Notes: a model not told the origin generated them from the sequence alone. A stretch of 29,725 nucleotides of DNA from Selenomonadales bacterium (GCA_017390595.1 JAFPBC010000170.1:1-29725); one strand, 5' to 3'; positions 14,762-22,514 are shown, counted from the stretch's first letter. Numbers and translations: made by a program.

Positions 14762-15355
14762 ATGAAATATATTCGACTTTGTTTTCTCGCTGTTATTTGT
14801 TCGATTTTTTTCCTCGTGCCACTCGCCTCTGCTCATGCCAATGCACAACCATCCCCGCAGCGCATCGCTATCCTCCCTGTTCAATTTATGGTAGCCTCTG
14901 ATGCTCGCGGTGATATCGCACGTTTGGTAGCAGATCCCGTCAACAAGAAATTTTATCATGCGCTGAATAACTTCACCAAAAAATACGAATATCTCTCGAC
15001 ATCCGACATCAAGCAAGAGCTCCCCGATCTCTATGTTTACCCGTATTTATCGGATAACGAATTAAAAAATCTCGCCGATCGTCTCGGTGCCGATATCATG
15101 CTCGCGCCGATCATTGCAAGATGCATCGACCATCAGACCTATTACTTAGAAGAGGTCATGCAAGAAACGTATGTCGAAGTTCATCTTATCGGTTACGAAC
15201 GCAGTCAAGATCACATCATCAGACTTGCCGATCGTGAACAATATTGGGGCATCTACAGCACACCATTCACAGCAGCTCCGCTGACACGCGATCTCATGGG
15301 CAGATTGATACCAAAATTAGAGGATAGTGTCCCTGCCCCGCTTATCAATAAATAA
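14762..15355 (+). CDS. Secreted protein of unknown function
   Basis: A 197-residue protein with a Sec signal peptide (MKYIRLC, hydrophobic core, cleavage likely after ASA or ANA near residues 25-30). The mature part begins RIAILPVQF, then a helical segment with SDIKQELPDLYVYPYLSDNELKNLADRLGADIMLAPIIARC; this layout of a short beta strand, helix and 'LGAD.(I/M)' strand recalls periplasmic CsgG/TolB-N-like domains, but the resemblance is only by eye. The ATG at 14762 has AGGAGG seven bases before it; an ATG at 14738 lacks one. The gene follows the tRNA terminator and ends in a bidirectional terminator, so it is monocistronic. Likely periplasmic or surface in a diderm; no function assigned. Confidence 0.82.
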   Translation: MKYIRLCFLAVICSIFFLVPLASAHANAQPSPQRIAILPVQFMVASDARGDIARLVADPVNKKFYHALNNFTKKYEYLSTSDIKQELPDLYVYPYLSDNELKNLADRLGADIMLAPIIARCIDHQTYYLEEVMQETYVEVHLIGYERSQDHIIRLADREQYWGIYSTPFTAAPLTRDLMGRLIPKLEDSVPAPLINK

Positions 15356-15361
15356 CAAAAT

Positions 15362-15394
15362 AAAAAGCCTTCACGAAAACATGAAGGCTTTTTT
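15362..15394. terminator. Bidirectional terminator
   Basis: AAAAAGCCTTCA (15362-15373), eight-base loop, TGAAGGCTTTTTT (15382-15394). T runs on both strands; serves the secreted protein gene on the plus strand and the DUF362 gene on the minus strand. Confidence 0.93.
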
Positions 15395-15398
15395 ATTT

Positions 15399-16520
15399 TT
15401 ATTTCAAGGTCAATTCAACAAGCTCGTACTCTTGCGTACCCATGCCTAATTTTTCGGCATGTTCCAAACACGTTACCCAGTTCGTTCCCGGGCTGACTGT
15501 ATGGAAGTGGTCACCGTGTACACCGTTTGCCTGTGCTTGATCATCAAGATAGCTGCCGCCGATGATAGGAGCCTTATTGATAAGGTCCGCACATGCACGG
15601 TCGAGCGCAACAGGGTCGAACGAAGCCGCGATACCGATATTCGGTACGATCGGGACATCGTTTTCTGCATGGCAGTCGCAGAACGGCGAAATATCCGTCA
15701 TGATCGCAATATGGAAATGCGGTCTGTCATGAAGGATAGCCCATGTATATTCGGCCATTTTTTTGTTGAGATCGTCTTTCGAAGCATCCCAGGATGGTAC
15801 GATAGCATTGAAGTGACATGCCCCGAGACAACGACCGCAACCGACGCAGCGATCTTTGTCGATCGTCATTTTGCCGTCTTCCAAGATAGGCGCGCCATGT
15901 GCACAAATTTTCGCACAAACACCGCAACCCACACAGCGATTCGCACGCACACGCGGTTTGCCATTGCAGTGCATTTCCATTTTGCCGGCACGGGAACCGC
16001 CGCCCATCCCGATATTTTTGATAGCACCGCCGAAGCCTGTAAGCTCGTGTCCTTTGAAGTGCGACAAGCTGATGATGATATCGGCATCCATCAACGCACG
16101 ACCGATTTTCGCTTCTTGTACAAGTTCACCGTTCGGTACAGGTACATATGCTTCGTCCGTACCTTTAAGACCGTCGGCAATGATGATCTGACAACCCGTC
16201 GAGAACGGCGAATAACCGTTTTCGTATGCCGCATCCATATGTTCGAGCGCATCTTTACGACGACCGACATAGAGCGTATTGCAGTCCGTCAAGAACGGTT
16301 TACCACCGAGTTCTTTGACCTTATCGACAACGACTTTTGCATATTGCGGACGCAGATATGCCAAGTTGCCCGGCTCGCCGAAGTGAATTTTGATAGCCGC
16401 ATATTTTTCCTTGAAATCGATCGTCTCGATGCCTGCTTCTTTCATTACCGCTTCCAATTTCTGAAGCAGATTTACTCGCATCGTTGTACGCATATTCGTA
16501 AAATAAACTTTTGCCGCCAA
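15399..16520 (-). CDS. DUF362 domain protein with two [4Fe-4S] motifs
   Basis: A 373-residue cytosolic protein of the DUF362 family, widespread in anaerobes, function unknown. The first half holds DUF362 features (AAIKIHFGEPGN, FLTDCNTLYVGRR, SHFKGHELTGFGGAIKNIGMG). Near residues 195-240 a bacterial ferredoxin-type insert gives two complete cluster motifs, CVGCGVCAKIC and CVGCGRCLGAC, the second Cys run being followed by HFNAIVPSW. The C-terminus returns to DUF362 with DPVALDRACADLI and HGDHFHTVSPG. The start is TTG (16518-16520), eight bases after AGGAGG. Electron transfer is probable; the partner is unknown. It stands alone between two terminators. Confidence 0.9.
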   Translation of the reverse strand: MAAKVYFTNMRTTMRVNLLQKLEAVMKEAGIETIDFKEKYAAIKIHFGEPGNLAYLRPQYAKVVVDKVKELGGKPFLTDCNTLYVGRRKDALEHMDAAYENGYSPFSTGCQIIIADGLKGTDEAYVPVPNGELVQEAKIGRALMDADIIISLSHFKGHELTGFGGAIKNIGMGGGSRAGKMEMHCNGKPRVRANRCVGCGVCAKICAHGAPILEDGKMTIDKDRCVGCGRCLGACHFNAIVPSWDASKDDLNKKMAEYTWAILHDRPHFHIAIMTDISPFCDCHAENDVPIVPNIGIAASFDPVALDRACADLINKAPIIGGSYLDDQAQANGVHGDHFHTVSPGTNWVTCLEHAEKLGMGTQEYELVELTLK

Positions 16521-16541
16521 TTCTCTCTCCTCCTACGATAG

Positions 16542-16571
16542 AAAAGCCACAATGGTATTTTCATTGTGGCT
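16542..16571 (-). terminator. Hairpin after the TIGR04086-like gene
   Basis: On the minus strand AGCCACAATG (16562-16571), seven-base loop, CATTGTGGCT (16545-16554), then TTTTC. A stable 10-bp stem with a short T tract, so termination may be partial. It lies 20 to 50 bases upstream of the DUF362 start and could double as a leader hairpin for that gene. Confidence 0.7.
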
Positions 16572-16613
16572 ATGTTTTCCTATAAAATTCGTGCTGTCTG
16601 TCAAAATATCCTG

Positions 16614-17030
16614 CTACCTCACGCGTAAAACACCCAAGAGAGCACCAATAAACGATGTGATCAAACAGATACCCAGCGAGACACCCAGCCAAAGCACCGT
16701 GATGTCTGCACTGCTGCACCAAGCGATACATAAACCGATGAGCCAACAGATGAATCCGTTGATACCACCAAGCCATACAGCCTTACGCGCAAGTCGTCTA
16801 CTGCCGATATACGCCCCAATCCCCATGCAAACGAGAGGAATGAGAAACACAATATACACGTTGTATGCTCCAAGCAGATCGGGCATCGTCCATTCGATAA
16901 GACTGATAACAAGGAGTAATAATATGCACAAGACGACCGATACGACGAGCGCACAGAATGCGCCACTGCCGAAACTTCGCGGTACACGCTCCGCCTGCCC
17001 TCTGCCTTGATACCGTCTTGCTTTTCGCAT
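16614..17030 (-). CDS. TIGR04086/DUF3792-like small membrane protein
   Basis: A 138-residue integral membrane protein with a short basic, cytosolic N-terminus (MRKARRYQGRGQAER) and four hydrophobic helices at about residues 24-46, 55-77, 85-105 and 110-132. Size, four-helix layout and the G-G-I-N-G-F segment before helix 3 resemble the TIGR04086 family of Firmicutes membrane proteins, whose role is unknown. The ATG has GGAGG seven bases upstream. It follows surE by 45 bases on the same strand and is followed by a hairpin. Family assignment is by recollection of the pattern and is moderate. Confidence 0.78.
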   Translation of the reverse strand: MRKARRYQGRGQAERVPRSFGSGAFCALVVSVVLCILLLLVISLIEWTMPDLLGAYNVYIVFLIPLVCMGIGAYIGSRRLARKAVWLGGINGFICWLIGLCIAWCSSADITVLWLGVSLGICLITSFIGALLGVLRVR

Positions 17031-17075
17031 ATCATCGCCTCCCGATTGGTAGATGATATGCGCTATATCGCCATC

Positions 17076-17825
17076 TTATGCTTCGTTATCACCAAGCATT
17101 TTCAATGCGCTATGATTCGTAAAATCAACTTGAAGCGGCGTGACCGAGATATAACCATCGCGAACCGCTGTCGTATCGGTATCACCATTGCCTTTTTCTT
17201 CGATCGGCGTGCCGCCCATCCAGTAATATGTACGCCCCGTCGGGTCTTGTCGTTTCACGAACGTATTGGCATAGTCGCGACGACCGAGCGGCGCGACGCG
17301 CACACCTTGGTATCCACCTTCACGAAGCGGCGGAAAATTCACATTGATAAGCATCTTTTCTTTCGATGCGATCGGATAGAATCGGCGAAGCACCTTGATA
17401 GCTTCTTTCGCAACGATCTCCATATCTTCTGCCAGTTTCCCTTCAAACGACATAGCAAACGATGCTACACCGTGCAGATATCCTTCAACAGCGGCACCGA
17501 CCGTACCCGAATAGAGCACGTCCGTACCCAGATTATAACCTGCATTGATACCCGATATCACCACATCGGCATCGATCGCAAGTCCTTCCAGACCGAGCTT
17601 TACACAATCAACAGGCGTACCACCGCATTTATATGCCGTGATGCCTTCTCCGATATCGACAGTATCGACACGGATCGGGTCATGCACCGTGATCGAATGG
17701 CTCGTCGCACTTCTTTCTCCATCGGGCGCTACAACGAACACCTCACCGACTTCGCGAAGTGCATTAGCAAGCGCGCGGATACCGGGCGCCATAACACCAT
17801 CGTCATTCGATAACAAAATACGCAA
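17076..17825 (-). CDS. surE: 5'/3'-nucleotidase SurE
   Basis: Metal-dependent phosphatase acting on nucleoside monophosphates (and polyphosphate in some species). The 249-residue protein opens with RILLSNDDGVMAPGI, giving metal ligands Asp8 and Asp9, then APDGERSATSHS (Ser39) and SGINAGYNLG (Asn94), completing the SurE metal site. The start is TTG (17823-17825) with GGAGGG six bases upstream; no in-frame ATG precedes it. It follows queE by 13 bases, so queD-queE-surE appear to be one operon; the link between queuosine synthesis and SurE is probably only positional. Confidence 0.95.
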   Translation of the reverse strand: MRILLSNDDGVMAPGIRALANALREVGEVFVVAPDGERSATSHSITVHDPIRVDTVDIGEGITAYKCGGTPVDCVKLGLEGLAIDADVVISGINAGYNLGTDVLYSGTVGAAVEGYLHGVASFAMSFEGKLAEDMEIVAKEAIKVLRRFYPIASKEKMLINVNFPPLREGGYQGVRVAPLGRRDYANTFVKRQDPTGRTYYWMGGTPIEEKGNGDTDTTAVRDGYISVTPLQVDFTNHSALKMLGDNEA

Positions 17826-17838
17826 ATCGATCCCTCCG

Positions 17839-18570
17839 TTATAATTGTCCCAAAAATTTATGCGTCTGCGGGATCACGCGCACATCCGTCAGATGTGCAA
17901 GCGCCATCTCTTGGTAGCGAAGCATTGACTCCGCACTGATCGCATGGATCTTACCGATAGGCGTCACAGGCTGCAGAATAAGCGGGATCGTTTTTCCTGC
18001 TCGCGCGACCATCTCGATCGCCTGCACGACCTCTTCTTCCGTCGTTTCTGCCGCCACGACCAATTTCACGAACAACTCTTTTTCTTTTGCCGTATTCAAA
18101 AACACATCATGCTCTTTAAAACAATCTCTGCCCGTAATGCTCGGAAGCTTGATATCCATACTGATGATATCAACTGCCGATATCACTTCGCGAAGCGCCT
18201 CCCACATCGTTCCGTTCGTCTCCAGATAGACAGGAACACGAAACTGCGCGAGCTCACGAATAACAGACGGATGACAGAGCGGTTCACCGCCCGTCACACT
18301 GATCGCCTGATGCGAAACAGCGGCAAGCATCTCCTTGATCTTCTCTTTTAACAAAGTACCTTCGACAGGGTTCGGATACGTATCGAACGAACGACTGCCC
18401 GCATACGTCTCTATACGACACACATCGGGTGTCTTATGCGACTCTTTTGTGTCGCAATACGAGCAGTTCAGATTACACCCGGGAAGACGTACGAAGAGCT
18501 GTCTCGCACCGACATAGAGACCTTCGCCTTGAATCGAAGAAAATATCTCAATTACATTTGTCGTATCCAT
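17839..18570 (-). CDS. queE: 7-carboxy-7-deazaguanine synthase QueE
   Basis: Radical SAM enzyme that contracts 6-carboxy-5,6,7,8-tetrahydropterin to 7-carboxy-7-deazaguanine, the precursor of queuosine. The 243-residue protein has EIFSSIQGEG at the N-terminus, the cluster motif CNLNCSYCD (Cys32, Cys36, Cys39; the CxxxCxxC form), SVTGGEPL and ETNGTMWE, all typical of QueE. The ATG has GAGGA about nine bases upstream inside the end of queD. It lies five bases after queD; its substrate is the QueD product, so the pair makes two successive steps. queC, queF and folE are not in the window. Confidence 0.95.
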   Translation of the reverse strand: MDTTNVIEIFSSIQGEGLYVGARQLFVRLPGCNLNCSYCDTKESHKTPDVCRIETYAGSRSFDTYPNPVEGTLLKEKIKEMLAAVSHQAISVTGGEPLCHPSVIRELAQFRVPVYLETNGTMWEALREVISAVDIISMDIKLPSITGRDCFKEHDVFLNTAKEKELFVKLVVAAETTEEEVVQAIEMVARAGKTIPLILQPVTPIGKIHAISAESMLRYQEMALAHLTDVRVIPQTHKFLGQL

Positions 18571-18575
18571 TGATA

Positions 18576-18953
18576 TCAGTCCTCATAATAGAGCACAGCA
18601 GATTTCGGCGATTCCCAAACGCGAACACTTTTGAGCGTGACCGTCGAATGGAAAAGATCGCTTTTCTGAAGTTCCTGATAGATAAAGCGAGCCATATTTT
18701 CTGCCGTCGGATTCATCGTTTTGAACGCGTCAAGCTCGTTCAAATAATAATGATCGAGCTTACTGATAACAAGATCATCGATCGCTGCTTTGAGATCTTT
18801 GAAATCCACCAAGAAACCGAGTTCATTAAGCTCTGTACCGACGACCATAACATCGATCGTCCAGTTATGACCGTGCATACGATTGCATTTGCCCGGGTAA
18901 TCTACAACACGATGTGCCGCTTCAAAATCAACTTTTACCAACAATTCATACAT
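18576..18953 (-). CDS. queD: 6-carboxytetrahydropterin synthase QueD
   Basis: Converts 7,8-dihydroneopterin triphosphate to 6-carboxytetrahydropterin, the first dedicated step of queuosine synthesis. The 125-residue protein has the zinc-binding histidines His14 (FEAAHR), His27 and His29 (NRMHGHNW), catalytic Cys23 (PGKCN) and the C-terminal VRVWESPKS with the substrate-binding Glu. Length and motifs fit QueD rather than eukaryotic PTPS. The ATG is preceded by AGAGGTG. No preQ1 riboswitch is recognisable in the 60 bases upstream, which hold the terminator of the preceding gene. Confidence 0.96.
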   Translation of the reverse strand: MYELLVKVDFEAAHRVVDYPGKCNRMHGHNWTIDVMVVGTELNELGFLVDFKDLKAAIDDLVISKLDHYYLNELDAFKTMNPTAENMARFIYQELQKSDLFHSTVTLKSVRVWESPKSAVLYYED

Positions 18954-18986
18954 AGTATTTCACCTCTGAATAATATTTGTTTATAG

Positions 18987-19015
18987 AAGAAAAAGGTGAG
19001 ACCGGCTCACCTTTT
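18987..19015 (-). terminator. Terminator of the psd-pssA-GT2 operon
   Basis: On the minus strand AAAAGGTGAG (19006-19015), five-base loop, CTCACCTTTT (18991-19000), followed by TCTTCT. The stem includes the end of the glycosyltransferase stop codon region. Confidence 0.85.
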
Positions 19016-20270
19016 ATTTCGATTTTACATTTTCTTTTCCGATCGCCTTGATCTCATTGTAGCTCATACCACGTGTATGTTTCGTATGGCTCCATTCCTT
19101 GTTGTGACGGCGGATAAAGCCCATAGCCGTGATCGGGATCCAGCTGTAAATGAACAGCGGATAGAAGAGCCAATAGTACCATACTTTCCAATTGACGCGT
19201 ATTTTAAGCAAAATAAGCATTGGCAAAACATACTGTACGATCGTAATGACCGACCACAACTCGGCAGGCAATACGGTATTCAATATGTATGTAAAGAACG
19301 GACATACATTGTATATCCAGGTAGAGATAACGAAGAATGTTGACATCAACAAGAAATGCGGCTGCGACAGATGAACGATACCGTCTAAGATACGAATATC
19401 ACGCTGACGGATACCTTCTTTGATAAGCTTCGGGATATAACGTTTGGCAACGTCAAAATGTCCCTGTGCCCAACGCTGTCTCTGATCCCACGACTGTTTG
19501 AACGTGAGCGGTTTTTCATCGTAGACGATCGCATCATGCGCCCAGGTCGTACGCGTACCCGTCATCAATACTTTCATCGTGAATTCCATATCTTCTGTCA
19601 AACAATGTGCGCCCCAACCGAATTTTTCGAGAATGTCGGTCGAAATACACATACCCGTACCACCAAGCACACTCGACAAACCGATGTTCGATTTAGCAAG
19701 ATGCCAGATATGGTTCGTTACCCAGAACATGATAGCGAACGTACCTGCGACCCAAGTATCGGTCGGGTTTTTCGCATCGAGATAACCTTGAATGACTTTT
19801 TCCCCTTTGCAAAGCTTGCTGTTCATCTCCAAAAGGAAGTTCGGATGAACAAGGTTGTCGGCATCGAAGATCACGACACCGTCATATTTACGTTCCATTT
19901 TGAACAGACGATCGAACATCCATTCCATCGCATAGCCTTTCCCACGCTCTGTCGGATTCGTGCGCTCATGTACGATCGCACCTGCTTCTGCCGCGACTTT
20001 TGCCGTATCGTCTGTACAGTTATCGGCAATTACGAAGATATCATACATCTCGCGCGGATAGCGAAGTACACCGAGATTCTCAACGAGCTGACCGATAACT
20101 TCACGCTCGTTGTGTGCCGCAATGATAATGGCAAACGTCTTTCTCGGCGTTAAGATTTTCTTTTCTTTAGAATGCCAGATACCGAAGAATCCGATCGTAA
20201 AATAATACAGCGTATAGAATACGATAATAAACTGGATCGGTATCATGATAATGTCGAAGAAATGATTCAT
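19014..20270 (-). CDS. Membrane glycosyltransferase, family 2 (processive type)
   Basis: A 418-residue inner-membrane glycosyltransferase. One N-terminal membrane helix (about 8-30) precedes a cytosolic GT-A domain: AIIIAAHNERE, IADNCTDDT, the metal-binding FDADN (Asp136-Asp138), TEDMEF with the candidate catalytic base near Asp227, and QRQRWAQGH at 263-271, the QxxRW motif of processive synthases (cellulose, hyaluronan, PNAG). Three or four membrane helices follow (about 305-385). It is 53 bases downstream of pssA on the same strand and ends at a terminator, so it is probably third in psd-pssA-GT2. Sugar and acceptor are unknown; context would allow a glycolipid or exopolysaccharide role. 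Confidence 0.9.
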   Translation of the reverse strand: MNHFFDIIMIPIQFIIVFYTLYYFTIGFFGIWHSKEKKILTPRKTFAIIIAAHNEREVIGQLVENLGVLRYPREMYDIFVIADNCTDDTAKVAAEAGAIVHERTNPTERGKGYAMEWMFDRLFKMERKYDGVVIFDADNLVHPNFLLEMNSKLCKGEKVIQGYLDAKNPTDTWVAGTFAIMFWVTNHIWHLAKSNIGLSSVLGGTGMCISTDILEKFGWGAHCLTEDMEFTMKVLMTGTRTTWAHDAIVYDEKPLTFKQSWDQRQRWAQGHFDVAKRYIPKLIKEGIRQRDIRILDGIVHLSQPHFLLMSTFFVISTWIYNVCPFFTYILNTVLPAELWSVITIVQYVLPMLILLKIRVNWKVWYYWLFYPLFIYSWIPITAMGFIRRHNKEWSHTKHTRGMSYNEIKAIGKENVKSK

Positions 20271-20323
20271 GGATCTAAGCTCCCTCTACTTCCATTTTCC
20301 CGAAGAAAACCCTCTGATAGAGT

Positions 20324-20989
20324 TTATTTCTTAAATACATTAAAACCTAAATTCAAAAGACCGAATAAAATATACGTGAAGAAAATGACAAACAAAAGCG
20401 AATTGGAATATGTAATGAAAATATAGAGACCAACAGCCGCCGCAATGACTGCGGGAACCTTGCCAAACGTCTCACCTTTGCCTTTGAAGTCGGGATATTT
20501 GACCGTGCTGACCATCAAGTATCCAAATAAGAGTACGAGCGCGATGAACATCCATGCTTCAAGATGGATACCCATGTAGATGAATGCCGCAAGCACACAA
20601 CCGCCCGCAGGGATCGGCACACCCATAAAATAGCCCTTGACAACACCCGTATTGACATTGAAACGCGCCAAACGGAATGCACCGCACGCCGCGAAAAATA
20701 CCGCTGCCAAAATCCCAACAAAACCATATTCATAGAGCTGGAACGAATACGCGAGTATGGCAGGCGCAACACCGAACGAAACCAAGTCGCAGAGCGAATC
20801 AAGCTCTTTGCCAAGCTCACTCGTCTCATTGAGATAGCGAGCCACACGACCGTCCATACCATCGGCGATCATCGCTAAAATGATGCACCATACAGCACAT
20901 TCATATCTGCCTTCGAGCGTCGCTACGATCGAAAACATACCAAATACCAGATTAAGCATCGTTACCAAATTCGGGATATGTTTTTTCAC
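20324..20989 (-). CDS. pssA: CDP-diacylglycerol-serine O-phosphatidyltransferase
   Basis: Integral membrane enzyme making phosphatidylserine from CDP-diacylglycerol and serine. The 221-residue protein contains the full CDP-alcohol phosphotransferase motif: Asp43, then D46-G-R-V-A-R51, Gly60, Asp64 and Asp68 with the required spacing, inside about six to eight hydrophobic helices. PNLVTMLNLVFGM at the start is typical of PssA type II. The start is GTG (20987-20989), overlapping the psd stop by three bases, with GGAGG eight bases upstream. Directly downstream of psd, which uses its product. Confidence 0.96.
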   Translation of the reverse strand: MKKHIPNLVTMLNLVFGMFSIVATLEGRYECAVWCIILAMIADGMDGRVARYLNETSELGKELDSLCDLVSFGVAPAILAYSFQLYEYGFVGILAAVFFAACGAFRLARFNVNTGVVKGYFMGVPIPAGGCVLAAFIYMGIHLEAWMFIALVLLFGYLMVSTVKYPDFKGKGETFGKVPAVIAAAVGLYIFITYSNSLLFVIFFTYILFGLLNLGFNVFKK

Positions 20990-21624
20990 TTTTCAATCCT
21001 CCCGATGACTGTCACGCCGCCTTTGACGCGATCACCTTTTTTTACATTTACCGTTACACTGCTTTTCGGCATCACGATCTCCGTGCACGAACCGAACTTG
21101 ATCAAACCGTACGTCTGACCTTTTTCAAGCACATTGCCGAGCGTTACCCACGACACGATACGACGTGCCAAAAGACCTGCGATCTGCGTGACCAATATCT
21201 TCACACGACCGTTATCAAGACCGATCGAATGACGCTCATTGACCCAACCGACAGATTTTTGGAACGCAGGCTTGTACTGCCCGCAGATATAATGTTGATA
21301 TTTGATCTCCCCTTCGATCGGTGCACGGTTGACATGCACATCGAATACCGAAAGGAAAATGATCACTTTATTACACGGTTCTTCCACGAACGAGTCGTCC
21401 ACTTCAACGACATCCATTACCGTACCATCGGCAGGCGATACGATGATCGTATCATCACTTGGGACATCGCGATCCGGATTACGGAAGAAAAAGCACATAA
21501 ACAAAGCTAAAATCCCCGGAATAATACTCAAGACAGGATCGATCAAAAGTGCAACGAGCGCCGTTATCAGCGCAAATCCACCAATGAACACCCACCCCTC
21601 TTTTACGATCGGCAGTTTCACCAT
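20986..21624 (-). CDS. psd: Phosphatidylserine decarboxylase, short form
   Basis: Pyruvoyl-dependent enzyme producing phosphatidylethanolamine. The 212-residue length fits the short (archaeal-related, PSD-A) family. Two hydrophobic stretches near the N-terminus (about 10-30 and 32-48) anchor it, followed by FFRNPDRDVP, SPADG (Asp66), SVFDVHVNRAP (His97) and the self-cleavage site FGSCTE between Gly178 and Ser179. The residue after the pyruvoyl Ser is Cys, where many homologues I recall have Arg or Ser. The ATG follows GGGAGG at six bases. First gene of psd-pssA-GT2, behind the promoter at 21666-21695. Confidence 0.95.
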   Translation of the reverse strand: MVKLPIVKEGWVFIGGFALITALVALLIDPVLSIIPGILALFMCFFFRNPDRDVPSDDTIIVSPADGTVMDVVEVDDSFVEEPCNKVIIFLSVFDVHVNRAPIEGEIKYQHYICGQYKPAFQKSVGWVNERHSIGLDNGRVKILVTQIAGLLARRIVSWVTLGNVLEKGQTYGLIKFGSCTEIVMPKSSVTVNVKKGDRVKGGVTVIGRIEK

Positions 21625-21641
21625 ATTAGGCCTCCCTTTCA

Positions 21642-21658
21642 GTCAACTCTGCGTTGAC
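21642..21658. promoter_or_regulatory. Inverted repeat at the psd transcription start
   Basis: GTCAAC (21642-21647) and GTTGAC (21653-21658) with a five-base centre. It begins about seven bases downstream of the psd -10 element, so it covers the predicted start of transcription, a classic repressor position. No known family operator is recognised. Confidence 0.5.
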
Positions 21659-21665
21659 CTCACCC

Positions 21666-21695
21666 ATTATAATATATATTTCTCTTTTTTGTCCA
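21666..21695 (-). promoter_or_regulatory. Promoter of psd-pssA-GT2
   Basis: Minus strand TGGACA (21690-21695), 18-base spacer, TATAAT (21666-21671). The -35 begins immediately after the wecG stop codon. Confidence 0.8.
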
Positions 21696-22424
21696 TTATT
21701 TTTTAGCACACAAAACTGCCAGCACAAAGCGCGGAAGTGCCAACATCCTAAGGAATCGTTTCGGCTGACAAAGCAGTCTGAACAGCCACTCAAGCTTCGC
21801 TTCCTGCATCCATTTCGGTGCTCTTTGAACGACGCCTGCCATAACATCAAGCGTACCGCCGACACCAATGATAAGCGATGCGTTAAGCTTATCTTTGTGT
21901 CTTGTTATCCAATTCTCTTGTTTCGGCACACCGAGCGCGACCAATACAAAGTCTGCCTTTGCATCATTGATCATACGAACGATATCTTCCTCTTCCGATT
22001 CCGCGAAGAAACCGTCACGCACACCGCAGACCGCAAGGCCCGGATACTTCGCCTCTGCATTTTCTTTTGCAGTCATCGCCACACCGGGCGCACCACCAAA
22101 GAAAAATACTCTATAACCCTTTTTCGCTGACAAAGCCAAGATATTTTGCGTCAAGTCAAATCCTGCTACTCGCGTCTGCTGAAGACCATATTGTCTGTTG
22201 AGCGCCCATACCGCACCAACGCCGTCGGGAACAACGAGATCTGCTTCACGAAGCGCGTGAGCAAGCGACGGATCGTCTTGCGCCATCATTATCATTTCGG
22301 GATTCGCTGTCGCGATCACACGACATTTATCCGATTTAAGTAAAAAGTCGGCCGCCGTATCAACAGCTTCATCCATATGGAGCGTATGAATGCCGACTCC
22401 TAAAATTTCTTTTTTCGGTATCAC
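21696..22424 (-). CDS. WecG/TagA/CpsF family glycosyltransferase (GT26)
   Basis: Transfers an N-acetyl-hexosaminyl-type sugar (ManNAc or ManNAcA in known members) to an undecaprenyl-linked acceptor at the cytosolic membrane face. The 242-residue protein carries the family blocks ATANPEMIMMA, DLVVPDGVGAVWA, VFFFGGAPGVA, FVLVALGVPKQENWI and GVGGTLDVMAGVVQRAPKWMQ, all conserved. The start chosen is GTG at 22424, with GAGGG nine bases upstream; an in-frame TTG at 22442 lacks a ribosome site. It lies after a class A PBP gene and has its own promoter. Its exact product (teichoic-like, capsule or outer polysaccharide) cannot be told. Confidence 0.92.
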   Translation of the reverse strand: MIPKKEILGVGIHTLHMDEAVDTAADFLLKSDKCRVIATANPEMIMMAQDDPSLAHALREADLVVPDGVGAVWALNRQYGLQQTRVAGFDLTQNILALSAKKGYRVFFFGGAPGVAMTAKENAEAKYPGLAVCGVRDGFFAESEEEDIVRMINDAKADFVLVALGVPKQENWITRHKDKLNASLIIGVGGTLDVMAGVVQRAPKWMQEAKLEWLFRLLCQPKRFLRMLALPRFVLAVLCAKK

Positions 22425-22462
22425 TGAATAGTTCCCTCTCAAACCAATTTAATCTTCTTATT

Positions 22463-22492
22463 ATTTTACCACAATAGGAAGGGAAATTTCAA
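22463..22492 (-). promoter_or_regulatory. Candidate promoter of the wecG/tagA-type gene
   Basis: Minus strand TTGAAA (22487-22492), 18-base spacer, TAAAAT (22463-22468), with TG one base before the -10 (TGGTAAAAT). Lies in the 90-base gap after the PBP gene, where no terminator is visible. Confidence 0.6.
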
Positions 22493-22514
22493 TCTATTCA
22501 TGGGATTCTCTCGC

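Noticed and set aside
15459..16541. 360-codon plus-strand frame opposite the DUF362 gene
   Set aside because: Antisense shadow of a gene with intact ferredoxin motifs; the composition (many Arg, Asp, Thr, Phe) is artefactual.
16579..16604. TTGACA with TATAGG on the minus strand upstream of the DUF362 gene
   Set aside because: The spacer is only 14 bases and the hairpin at 16545-16571 follows at once, so it is not a convincing promoter.
18954..19013. Possible preQ1 riboswitch before queD
   Set aside because: The gap of 60 bases is filled by the terminator of the glycosyltransferase operon and an A/T-rich stretch; no pseudoknot-like C-rich/A-rich pattern was seen.
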